Of a stretch of 64,000 nt of DNA, positions 15,098 through 23,014 are shown piece by piece. Every line of letters begins with the position of its first letter. Position 1 is the stretch's first letter. The stretch spans positions 2,170,001-2,234,000 of the forward strand of contig NZ_LR590481.1 in the NCBI RefSeq assembly GCF_901482605.1, in the 5' to 3' direction. The notes under the pieces are model-generated. The model ran no database searches. It saw nothing but the letters and a program-made list of their open reading frames with translations, and was not told where the DNA came from. The stretch comes from Hathewaya histolytica (GTDB lineage: Bacteria; Bacillota; Clostridia; Clostridiales; Clostridiaceae). A program made the position numbers and the translations under genes.

Positions 15098-16057
15098 TTA
15101 AAATAACAGTATACATCTATGAATATTTTGCGTCCTATTTAATAAATCAAATTCCTCTTGGGGATCGCTTTTAAATCCATAACTTTTCATTTTAATAAAT
15201 TGTTTATATTTATCTTCAGCGATTCTATCTTTGCAGCACATATAAAACTTCTTATGCTGCTCACTTTCCATTGTATTTTTTTCTATTCGTGTAATATCTG
15301 AAACAATCAATTTAAGCTCCTCTGCATTATTTATATCTTTTAAATAAAATTTCATGCTAACTCCATGAATATCATTGTCTACATCATACTTTTCCAAAAT
15401 ATACTTCTTTTCACCATATGGATTTTCTGCTGAAAGAGCTAACTCTATAAACTTACATTCATCTAGAGCATTTAAAAAAATTTCAAACCCATCTATCTTT
15501 TGATCGATTCCAATATGTTTTCCATTTAGTTTTTTCAAAATTTCTATCTTAACATCTTGTGAAGATGGATTATTCAAATCACTTATTAAGTCCAAAAACT
15601 CTCCAATAGTTTGAGATATCTGCTTAATTCTTTTTAAATCTTCTATTGACTTCCCTACATTTTCCAAACAATTTATTTCAGAAATTTTTCTGCTTAAGTT
15701 ATTGTATTTTTTCTCCCAATATTTAATATAATTTAACCTTTCCATTGTATCATATATTTTATTGTTTAATACAACTGTAATTATTCTATTCTTATATTCT
15801 CGTTCTTTCACTAATTCTAAAATTTCATACATACAATTAATTGATTTTAAGTATCTATCACTTATTATAAGTATCATATAGTCACTTTCTCTTATAGAGT
15901 TCATAAATGCCCGAATACTTTCCCATGCTTCAATATCTCTATTATCCCTTCTAAAAACAATTCCACGATTGCGAAAATAATTATCTATATCATCAACAAT
16001 TTCTTTATCTGCCCAACAGTATGATAAAAATACATCTCCCTTTTTATTCCTACTCAT
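15098..16057 (-). CDS. TIR-domain protein, putative NAD-consuming defence effector
   Basis: The 319-residue protein starts MSRNKKGDVFLSYCWAD. Residues about 6-135 form a TIR domain: the FLSY strand, RRDNRDIEAWESI (BB-loop region), YMILIISDRYLKS, and CMYEILEL, where the Glu is the expected NADase residue. Residues 140-319 are a domain I do not recognise; it may be the sensor. TIR proteins in bacteria commonly act in abortive defence by cleaving NAD. It is a single-gene unit in the island. No partner such as Thoeris thsA is visible; the adjacent membrane protein is 440 bp away. Confidence 0.75.
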   Translation of the reverse strand: MSRNKKGDVFLSYCWADKEIVDDIDNYFRNRGIVFRRDNRDIEAWESIRAFMNSIRESDYMILIISDRYLKSINCMYEILELVKEREYKNRIITVVLNNKIYDTMERLNYIKYWEKKYNNLSRKISEINCLENVGKSIEDLKRIKQISQTIGEFLDLISDLNNPSSQDVKIEILKKLNGKHIGIDQKIDGFEIFLNALDECKFIELALSAENPYGEKKYILEKYDVDNDIHGVSMKFYLKDINNAEELKLIVSDITRIEKNTMESEQHKKFYMCCKDRIAEDKYKQFIKMKSYGFKSDPQEEFDLLNRTQNIHRCILLF

Positions 16058-16471
16058 ATAAATAACCTTCTTTCATTTATTTTCTCAACATAAATATTAT
16101 CTTATGCTATACTATGATGACCCATAATTAATCTTAAAATAATTATTTAAAGTATATACTATATACTAAATTTTTTTAATTATTCTAGATTATATTTAGT
16201 TTCATTATAATCCTTAACCGCCCTACAAAAACTATAGCCTATCTAGATTATGTATGCAACTTATTAACTATATAAAATTATCCTATTATAAATAGTTATT
16301 TCTAAAATTTCAAATTAATTTAGTATAGAGCCTCAAGACCATTGATTTACCTATACTTCATGCTCATGTCATTCTTATAATAGGTATGGGTTAAGTATCA
16401 TAAACATAGCAACATTTCAAAATGGAAAATATTAATTAAGTCTAACACAAATAAAAAAAGAGCAATTTCTC
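16058..16471. other. TIR upstream region and left flank of IS copy 1
   Basis: No gene is seen. 16340-16379 holds the second copy of the 40-bp repeat also found at 14711-14750. Next to the IS is AAAAAAAGAGC (16454-16463), which together with the far flank rebuilds a terminator-like hairpin interrupted by the insertion. The left target duplication AATTTCTC is 16464-16471. Confidence 0.45.
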
Positions 16472-18178
16472 GAGGGTACTGAAAAAGTACCCTCCTAATC
16501 TTAATAGACATAACACTACAGTTTGTGTAGATGTTATGTCTATTTTTTAGTATAATTTTTATATTACTAATTTAAGCAGGTGATTTTATGTTAATGCATC
16601 AAAAGATGATATTAAGCGAATATGGTGATATATATGATAGGATTATCCCTAAAGATAATATGTTGAGAAGGATTAAAGAAATGGTAGATTTCTCATTCAT
16701 CTACGATGAATTAGTTTCTACATATTGCAATAATAACGGTCGCGGAGCGATTGACCCAATAAGAATGTTTAAATATCTTTTACTAAAAACTATTTTCAAT
16801 ATTTCTGATGTAGATGTTGTTGAACGCTCTAAATATGATATGTCTTTTAAATATTTCTTAGATATGGCTCCGGAGGAGGATGTAATTAATCCAAGTTCTT
16901 TAACTAAATTTAGAAAGCTACGCTTAAAGGACACTAATCTAATGGACATGCTAATTTCTAAAACCGTAGAAATAGCATTGGAAAAGGAAATTATAAAATC
17001 AAAATCAATTATTGTTGATTCAACTCATACCAAAGCTAGATACAATCAAAAAACACCTAGGGAAGTTTTAATTGAACAATCTAAAAAACTTCGAAAGTCA
17101 GTTTATAACATTGATGAGTCAATGAAAGCAAGGTTTCCTAATAAAGTTAACAACGGTCTTCTTGAGGATGAAATAGAGTATTGTCAAAAACTTATATCAG
17201 TTATTGAAAAAGAAGAGGTCATTTCAAGTTATCCAGCTGTAAAAGAAAAATTAAATTTATTAAAAGAAACAATCGAAGATGATTTAGAGGTTTTGTCATT
17301 CTCTAAAGATGCTGACGCAAAAGTTGGACACAAAACTGCTGATACATCTTTCTTTGGGTATAAAACTCATATTGCAATGACTGAGGAACGTATTATTACT
17401 GCTGCTGTAGTTACTTCGGGAGAAAAACACGATGGAAAACAACTAAAATCACTTATTGAAAAGAGCGAAGCCTCTGGCTTAAACATAGAAAATATTATTG
17501 GAGATGCAGCTTATTCAGAAAAAGAAAATATAGAATATGTAAATGAAAGTGAAAAAAATCTAATTGCAAAGCTTAGTAAATCAGTATCTCATGGTAACAA
17601 AAGACAAACTAAAACGAAGTTTGAATATAATAAAGATGCAGATATGTATGCGTGTGAAGCTGGCCATATGAGTACTAAGAAAACTAGTACTAGACCTAAA
17701 AAACATGCCAAAGATGGACTAGGTACAGTAATTTCTTATTTTTTTGATGTTAAAAAGTGTCAGTGTTGCCCTTTAAAACAAGGGTGCTATAAAGAAGGTG
17801 CTAAAACTAAATCATACTCAGTTTCAATCAAAACGAATACGCATCAAAAACATATTGAATTTCAAGAAACTGATTTTTTTAAAGAAAAATCAAAAGAGAG
17901 ATATAAAATTGAAGCTAAAAATAGTGAAATGAAACATAGACATGGGTATGATGTTGCGTCAGCCGCAGGTCTTGTTGGCATGCAAATGCAAGGTGCATTG
18001 ACCATTTTTGCTGTAAACTTGAAGAGAATATTGACTCTAAGCAATCAGTAAATATACCCGATTAGGGTTTAATAATACAAAAAGACTCAAGCTCATACCA
18101 CAAAATGGTATAAACTTGAGTCTTTTAAATTATGTAAAAAGTAAACCCCCGAAAAACTATAAGTTTTTCAGTGGTCTC
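16472..18178 (+). mobile_element. IS1182-family insertion sequence, copy 1
   Basis: The element is 1707 bp by comparison of both copies. Ends are related inverted repeats (GAGGGTACTGAAAAAG and GAGACCACTGAAAAAC). Direct flanking repeats of AATTTCTC (16464-16471 and 18179-18186) support transposition. The left end forms GAGGGTACT/AGTACCCTC, then a long hairpin (AGACATAACA with TGTTATGTCT) plus a T run that would block transcription entering from outside. The right end carries a strong terminator (GACTCAAG...CTTGAGTC, T run). One transposase gene is intact. The second copy is at 31554-33260 in opposite orientation. Confidence 0.92.
16588..18051 (+). CDS. IS1182-family transposase, copy 1
   Basis: The 487-residue protein starts MLMHQKMILSEYGD behind AGGTGAT. 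It has the N-terminal DUF772 region (about residues 20-95), then an IS4-like DDE domain. The acidic residues are visible in IIVDSTHTKA, NIIGDAAYSEKENIEY and RYKIEAKNSEMKHRHG. A Cys-rich insert (CQCCPLKQGCYKEG) lies before the last acidic motif. The protein sequence is identical to copy 2, so transposition was recent. It should be active. Confidence 0.95.
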   Translation: MLMHQKMILSEYGDIYDRIIPKDNMLRRIKEMVDFSFIYDELVSTYCNNNGRGAIDPIRMFKYLLLKTIFNISDVDVVERSKYDMSFKYFLDMAPEEDVINPSSLTKFRKLRLKDTNLMDMLISKTVEIALEKEIIKSKSIIVDSTHTKARYNQKTPREVLIEQSKKLRKSVYNIDESMKARFPNKVNNGLLEDEIEYCQKLISVIEKEEVISSYPAVKEKLNLLKETIEDDLEVLSFSKDADAKVGHKTADTSFFGYKTHIAMTEERIITAAVVTSGEKHDGKQLKSLIEKSEASGLNIENIIGDAAYSEKENIEYVNESEKNLIAKLSKSVSHGNKRQTKTKFEYNKDADMYACEAGHMSTKKTSTRPKKHAKDGLGTVISYFFDVKKCQCCPLKQGCYKEGAKTKSYSVSIKTNTHQKHIEFQETDFFKEKSKERYKIEAKNSEMKHRHGYDVASAAGLVGMQMQGALTIFAVNLKRILTLSNQ

Positions 18179-18227
18179 AATTTCTCACTCCTTTTTTAAT
18201 ATCCAACAGTATTTTTATACGGCTAAT

Positions 18228-18749
18228 TTATTTATTTTTTTCTCCCCTATAGCTTTTGATATACTTTTTAAGCTTTTTTATTGCCCAATCATAATGACTT
18301 GCTGTGCTACTAACAAAATAGGAACCCAAAGTACTACCTTTTGTCCACTTATAAACTCCCTTTGAAAATAATTCATCATTTGTATATGGTTCTACCAATT
18401 TCATTACTTCTATATGTGTTTGTCTCAACATATTTTTTGATTGTTCTAATGATGTGCCTTGATGTTTCTCCCAAATTTCAATATTCATATTGGGATAAGT
18501 TCTCCAGTTATACGGCTCTGGAAGGAATGGTCTATATTCTCCTTTTGAGTTAGACTCTATCCATTTAAGGATTAAGTTATGCCACTCATATAAATGAATA
18601 AGTACATCTCTCAAATTTTTATCTCTATCTTCAAATAAAAAACTTGCATTTTGTTCTTCTTGTGACATTGAATCAATTAACTTCCACAACTTTTCATATT
18701 GTGTAGACGAACTTTCTATTAAATCTGCCTTCGTTGTTGCTCTTGCCAT
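18228..18749 (-). CDS. ClbS/DfsB-family four-helix protein (DUF1706)
   Basis: The 173-residue protein starts MARATTKADLIES. It matches the DinB-like ClbS/DfsB family: the KLWKLIDSM helix, RDVLIHLYEWHNLILKW with the conserved His, EPYNWRTYPNMN, and ASHYDWAIKKLKKYIK at the end. Members are small four-helix proteins; ClbS protects against colibactin, but most are uncharacterised. IS copy 1 sits 50 bp after its stop, inside the sequence that looks like its terminator. It is a single gene, near a WYL regulator in the same direction. Confidence 0.8.
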   Translation of the reverse strand: MARATTKADLIESSSTQYEKLWKLIDSMSQEEQNASFLFEDRDKNLRDVLIHLYEWHNLILKWIESNSKGEYRPFLPEPYNWRTYPNMNIEIWEKHQGTSLEQSKNMLRQTHIEVMKLVEPYTNDELFSKGVYKWTKGSTLGSYFVSSTASHYDWAIKKLKKYIKSYRGEKNK

Positions 18750-18879
18750 AATCTATACCCCCTTTGCAATATATTATAACAAACATAAATTGACACCCAC
18801 TGTCATGTTCTAATCAAAAAAACTTAACGAATCATCTTTTTTAAAGGTAGAAATCATACTTTTTGCCTTGATATATTTT

Positions 18880-19812
18880 TCATTCACTAAACACCACTTC
18901 CCCTTTATCAACAGATTTATAATGTATATAAACACTCTCTAATATATCAATAAATGACTTTCTTATATGTTCAGGTTCTAAGACTTCTACAGTTCCGCAA
19001 AAGGAAAATAAATATCCATATAACCAATCATCATCAGGAAGGTTGCATTCAACAATAATATGTCCATTTTCAAGCAATTTAATATCTGATTCATCAAACT
19101 CATCATACACTCTATATGCCGAGCTTTTTTTAAACTTCATTTTAATCGTTGTATAATCATTTTCCTTTTTAAAATCTTCTAATGGAGGTGGTGTAAAAAA
19201 ATCATCAAATAGCTCATTTGATGCTCTAAGCTCTAACATACGATTAATTTTATATATTCTAAAATCATTTTTGTCCATACAATATGCTTGAAGATACCAC
19301 CCCTTAGATTTATAACATATTCTTATAGGTTTAACTCTCCTAAGATTATCCTTACCATAATTACTAACATATCTAAAAGTTAACACTTGCCTATTCAAAA
19401 TTGTAGCTTTAATTGTATTAAACTTCCTTGTATCTATATTCTTATTACCCCATCTAGAAAAATCAATTTGCAGCCAATTTGGATTATTTTGTTTAAATAA
19501 TGCACTTAATTTTAAGATTAAATCATTATCTACTTCCTCTGTTATTTCATTCAAGCTTTGTAATGCAGTAATAATTGATTGCTGTTCCGTTTCGGACACC
19601 ATACCTTTATCAAATATGTATCTATCTAATAAATTAATTCCTCCACCTTTACCCTGAGTACAACATATTGGAATGCCTGAAATACTTAATCTATCAACAT
19701 CTCTATAAATTGTTCTTATAGACACCTCTAATTCCTTAGCCAATTCCTGTGCAGTAGTGTGTCCATTTTTTAAAAGATAATACACAATTCTAAATAAACG
19801 ACTCTCTTGCAT
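18880..19812 (-). CDS. YafY-type transcription regulator (HTH_11 plus WYL)
   Basis: The protein is 310 residues from the ATG at 19812, chosen over the upstream GTG because that GTG lies within the AGAGGTGAT ribosome binding site. The N-terminal helix-turn-helix is about residues 1-60 (RLFRIVYYLL, TAQELAKELEVSIRTIYRDV). A WYL domain spans about 140-215 (LTFRYVSNYG, RVKPIRICYKSKGWYLQAYC), with a C-terminal WCX-like extension. Such regulators bind ligands or nucleic acid through the WYL fold. The target is not evident; the next gene, the DfsB-like one, is 130 bp downstream. Confidence 0.88.
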   Translation of the reverse strand: MQESRLFRIVYYLLKNGHTTAQELAKELEVSIRTIYRDVDRLSISGIPICCTQGKGGGINLLDRYIFDKGMVSETEQQSIITALQSLNEITEEVDNDLILKLSALFKQNNPNWLQIDFSRWGNKNIDTRKFNTIKATILNRQVLTFRYVSNYGKDNLRRVKPIRICYKSKGWYLQAYCMDKNDFRIYKINRMLELRASNELFDDFFTPPPLEDFKKENDYTTIKMKFKKSSAYRVYDEFDESDIKLLENGHIIVECNLPDDDWLYGYLFSFCGTVEVLEPEHIRKSFIDILESVYIHYKSVDKGEVVFSE

Positions 19813-19821
19813 ATCTATCAC

Positions 19822-20108
19822 CTCTTTTTATATTATATCATTTTAAACTTGACTTCTTATGTCATGTTATAAAATTGGATTATAAGTATCATAAACAAAA
19901 GCACCTACTGTTTAACTTAGTAAGCGCTCACCATATTATCCCATATTTCTTTTTAACATAAATAATTAAAAATATAATTATTATTTTATACTCAATTAAT
20001 AAATAAAAAGTTTTTAGCCCATATTTAATCAATAAATAAAAAATATAGCCTTTAAAAAGCATTTGGAGTAGATATATTTTATATCCTAATTTTACTACGA
20101 TTTATGCG
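19822..20108. other. AT-rich intergenic region, no gene seen
   Basis: The region between the WYL regulator and the tandem peptide cassettes. It contains repeated AATAAATAAAAA words, also present at the ends of each cassette, but no frame or terminator that I can support. Confidence 0.3.
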
Positions 20109-20164
20109 TCATTTGTATTCATATTGAATATAATAAACTTTAAATAACGTAAAGGAGGGTTTTT

Positions 20165-20206
20165 ATGTTATATTTAAAAATAAAAATCTTTAGTTTAAAC
20201 TATTAG
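20165..20206 (+). CDS. Micro-peptide of cassette 1 (13 aa, likely truncated)
   Basis: GTAAAGGAGGG at ideal spacing precedes ATG; the frame encodes MLYLKIKIFSLNY and stops at TAG. Compared with cassette 2, an indel near the end of the frame introduces the stop. The promoter spacing is also broken, so it may not be expressed. The function is unknown. Confidence 0.35.
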   Translation: MLYLKIKIFSLNY

Positions 20207-20608
20207 TTATATACAAAAGCAGTTAATATTATTAGTATAGCTTATATTAAGGCATACCATTGAAACAACTAATAAATAAAATTTAAAGAAAACTTATATA
20301 ACATAACTACCCATTATAATTAAGAGGCATATATCTTTAGAACCTAACTTCTAACTATAGAGAGCCTCTTTGTTTTAATATAAAAACGATCTCCTCTTTT
20401 CTACTATAAGTAACCTAAACTCTTGCTAATCCTTATACTTAGACGCCTTAATAAACTTAACTAATAAATAAAACTTTTTTAAAAGCCCTATTTAATGAAA
20501 CTATCCCACATTTACTACACTTTTCTCTTATTTACACACATTTTATACTTGTATTTCATATTAAAATACTATATAATAAATTTTAAATAACGTAAAGGAG
20601 GGTTTATT

Positions 20609-20671
20609 ATGTTATACATTAAAGTAAAATTCTTTAATTTTAAAATATTAATTGCATATAAAAGTAACTAA
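20609..20671 (+). CDS. Micro-peptide of cassette 2 (20 aa, basic and hydrophobic)
   Basis: The frame encodes MLYIKVKFFNFKILIAYKSN behind a near-perfect AAGGAGGG and a promoter TTGTAT (20551-20556 region) with TATAAT 17 bp later. A hairpin at 20768-20816 followed by TTTGTTTT ends the transcript. Alternating hydrophobic and lysine residues suggest a membrane-active or signalling peptide. It might be a type I toxin-like peptide, but no antisense RNA could be shown by reading alone. Confidence 0.45.
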   Translation: MLYIKVKFFNFKILIAYKSN

Positions 20672-21021
20672 GCCTACTTGTAGGCCTTAATATAAGGCCT
20701 ACTACTAGCACAAATTAATAAATAAAATTTAAAGAAAACTTATATAACATAATTACCCATTAGAATTAAGAGGCATCTATCTTTAGAATCTAACTTCTAA
20801 CTATAGAGAGCCTCTTTGTTTTAATATAAAAATGATCTCCACTTTTCTACTATAAATAACCTAAACTCTTGCTAATCCTTATATTTAGGCGTCTTAATAA
20901 ACTTAATTAATAAATAAAAAATACTTACTCTCCTAAGTACTTCTAAATTCCATATGATACCATACTAAAATACATATACCCCTAATTGATTTTATAATGC
21001 TAATAATCAAAATAATTATTC

Positions 21022-21453
21022 TTAAACCTCTGCTTGCTCGGCATATTTTTTAAAATTATCTAATATTGCCTGCCATCCCTTTCGTTGAAGCTCAATTGGA
21101 TTGCTTTTTTCCGCTTCAAAATTTTCTATTATCTTAGTTTTATTTTCTTGATTTATAAAGTTTATTTCAACCTTTCTACCATCATCCATAATATATTCAA
21201 TAATCTCATATAATTTTACTTCAGTATAAGTACCACCAAAGTCAAATCCAAAGCTAGCATCTTTAGCTTCCATCCTTGAAATAAATTTCCCACCTACCCT
21301 TAAATCATTTTCAGCAAATGAAGTATGCCAATCATCCGAAGCATTATTCCACTTAGTTATATGTTGTGGTTCTGTCCAATATTTCCATACTCTTTCTATA
21401 GGTTCATCAATTGTTGTTTCTACCGTTATATTTGAATTAGCATTTGGTTTCAT
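21022..21453 (-). CDS. SRPBCC/AHSA1-family protein
   Basis: The 143-residue protein starts MKPNANSNITVETTI. It shows the AHSA1 pattern: TTIDEPIERVWKYWTEPQHITKWNNAS, GGKFISRMEAKD, FGGTYTEVKLYEIIEY, then GWQAILDNFKKYAE at the C-terminus. These START-like folds bind hydrophobic ligands; most bacterial members have no assigned substrate. It is a single gene between the peptide cassettes and the acetyltransferase. Confidence 0.85.
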   Translation of the reverse strand: MKPNANSNITVETTIDEPIERVWKYWTEPQHITKWNNASDDWHTSFAENDLRVGGKFISRMEAKDASFGFDFGGTYTEVKLYEIIEYIMDDGRKVEINFINQENKTKIIENFEAEKSNPIELQRKGWQAILDNFKKYAEQAEV

Positions 21454-21733
21454 ACTATCTGCACCCCTTTTAAATTTTATATCTATTATTTTTTATCATG
21501 CTACAAGTAGTATCATTATACACTAATAAATAAAAAAAATAATCACTATATCTGATTCCTTATGATATAAACATACTCTCATCTATATCCTAATAAAAGT
21601 GATATTATTGGTGATAAACTCAATGATTTATATTAGTACGTTTTTCCCTCTTTAATCTTAAGTATAACAAAAGCACCTACTGATTTATTTGTAAGTGCTT
21701 ATCTTTCTAGTTATTTATAAATAAGTCATAATA

Positions 21734-22285
21734 TTAAATACTCTTAATAACCCTACATGGATTTCCTGCAGCAACTACATTATTAGGGATATCTTTAGTA
21801 ACAACACTCCCTGCCCCTATAGTTACATTGTCTCCAATTTTTACTCCAGGACATATTATCGAACCACCACCAACCCAAACATTATTTCCTATAACAATTG
21901 GTTTACCATACTCTTTCCCAGTAAGTCTTTCTGTAGGGTCAATAGGATGTGTAGCAGTATAAATTTGAACATTTGGCCCTAGTAGTACATTATCACCAAT
22001 TTCAACTTTATTTACATCTAATATGGTACATCCATAGTTAGCAAAAAAATTCTCACCTACTTCAATGTTATAACCATAATCACAATTAAATGGAGCTTCA
22101 ATATTAAATGAACCTTTAGCAATAATTAATTTATTTAAGATTTCCTGTCTTCTCTCTTTTTCACTAGGATCTATATGATTAAATTCAAAAATCAACTTTT
22201 GCATATGTTCTCTTTCCTTAATTAGCTCTGAATCACCTGCATTATAAAAATCACCTGATAACATTTTTTCCTTTTCGCTCTTCAT
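21734..22285 (-). CDS. Sugar O-acetyltransferase (Maa/LacA type)
   Basis: The 183-residue protein starts MKSEKEKMLSGDFYN. The N-terminal Mac domain (about 1-55) is followed by a left-handed beta-helix of hexapeptide repeats (DNVLLGPNVQIYT, NVWVGGGSIICPGVKIGDNVTIGAGSVV). ATHPIDPTER carries the catalytic His of the maltose/galactoside acetyltransferase family. It transfers acetyl from acetyl-CoA to a sugar hydroxyl. A hairpin-like AAAGCACCTACTG...AAGTGCTTATC downstream may be its terminator. Confidence 0.9.
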   Translation of the reverse strand: MKSEKEKMLSGDFYNAGDSELIKEREHMQKLIFEFNHIDPSEKERRQEILNKLIIAKGSFNIEAPFNCDYGYNIEVGENFFANYGCTILDVNKVEIGDNVLLGPNVQIYTATHPIDPTERLTGKEYGKPIVIGNNVWVGGGSIICPGVKIGDNVTIGAGSVVTKDIPNNVVAAGNPCRVIKSI

Positions 22286-22563
22286 TATTTTATCCTGCCT
22301 TTAACATTAATTATATTTTCCCTTAATACTCTTATAAAAACAAATATTGTTCAATTTAAAATTGTATAAATATTATATCATATGAACAATTGCATTTTAT
22401 ATTTAAGGGTAAGTGAGTGAATTTCCATAAGGATAGGATTATTACTTTTTTACCTTAAATCTTATAATTCAGTTATTTGCAAAGTATAATCATAAAATAT
22501 ACTTTAATTCTATTGGATATATAAATTACTCCTTAGAGTCTTATTTGATTTGAGATAACATAT

Positions 22564-22591
22564 TTGATTTTTCATAAACCAATTGTATAAT
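22564..22591 (+). promoter_or_regulatory. Promoter of the micro-ORF pair
   Basis: TTGATT (22564-22569), 16 bp, TATAAT (22586-22591), located 44 bp before the first micro-ORF start. Confidence 0.55.
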
Positions 22592-22634
22592 TGTAGTAAA
22601 TAATACATTTATTAAACCTCAGGGAGATATTATC

Positions 22635-22712
22635 ATGAAAATATTTTCAACATTATTAACATCAACATTTTTATGCAAGTATTATGTAATGGGTAGAATT
22701 AAATGGATATAA
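22635..22712 (+). CDS. Micro-ORF 1 (25 aa), overlapping the next
   Basis: AGGGAG lies eight bases before ATG 22635. The frame begins MKIFSTLLTSTFLCKYY and ends GRIKWI. It has its own promoter upstream and overlaps the start of micro-ORF 2 by ten bases, which suggests translational coupling. It may be a short membrane peptide or a leader for the downstream frame. Confidence 0.45.
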   Translation: MKIFSTLLTSTFLCKYYVMGRIKWI

Positions 22713-22834
22713 TAGTTGAAGCAATGGATATATTAGCTGGATCACTTAAAATTCTTATTATTATATTTTTTATTCCAATATGTATATACGTAGTAAAGAA
22801 AATACTTAACTTTATTAAGGCAATTAATAAATAA
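22703..22834 (+). CDS. Micro-ORF 2 (43 aa), single membrane segment
   Basis: The frame starts MDIIVEAMDILAGSLK, has one transmembrane segment (LKILIIIFFIPICIYVV) and a basic tail (KKILNFIKAINK). Its own ribosome binding site is weak (GGGTAGAATTAA), so coupling to micro-ORF 1 is likely. A strong terminator begins at its stop. The shape resembles small toxic or regulatory membrane peptides, but I cannot assign a family. Confidence 0.5.
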   Translation: MDIIVEAMDILAGSLKILIIIFFIPICIYVVKKILNFIKAINK

Positions 22835-22866
22835 AGAAGTGACTATAAGAAGTCACTTCTTTATTT
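22833..22866 (+). terminator. Terminator of the micro-ORF pair
   Basis: AAAGAAGTGACT pairs with AGTCACTTCTTT across a five-base loop, followed by ATTTAT. Confidence 0.75.
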
Positions 22867-22899
22867 ATATTCTAGCTAGATATTATTTTAAAATTTTAT

Positions 22900-23014
22900 T
22901 CCCCGCCGTAAGTTATGGGCTTATATCTCCTTATAGTGGCCATAAGCCTCATCAACTCTGACAGGGGTAAAACCATGATTTTCATCTATGCCTAAGGCTT
23001 GATGAAAGGGGGTT
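22900..23014 (-). other. GC-richer unexplained block downstream of guaA
   Basis: The block has visibly more G and C than its surroundings. On the minus strand it contains a short open frame, out of phase with guaA, reading HQALGIDENHGF and VDEAYGHYKEI before a stop at 22921. CATCAAGCC and GATGAGGCTTATGG suggest internal symmetry. It could be a transposon or intron remnant, or a structured RNA end. Confidence 0.3.

Larger units (their letters stand above)
20110..20920 (+). repeat. Tandem duplication of a 443-bp micro-peptide cassette
   Basis: Two similar units with a 443-bp offset each contain a promoter region, AAATAACGTAAAGGAGGG, a short frame starting MLY, a conserved stretch ATTTAAAGAAAACTTATATA, and a terminator-like hairpin (20322-20376 and 20768-20822). 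The right unit has TTGTAT-17-TATAAT. In the left unit the same boxes are only 10 bp apart and its frame stops early, so it looks like a decaying copy. Confidence 0.7.

Noticed and set aside
15098-16057. Thoeris system
   Set aside because: The TIR protein is present, but no ThsA-like SIR2/SLOG gene is adjacent; the neighbouring membrane protein does not resemble it.
18171-18553. Plus-strand frames around the DfsB-like gene
   Set aside because: They cross the IS boundary or lie opposite a well-supported gene.
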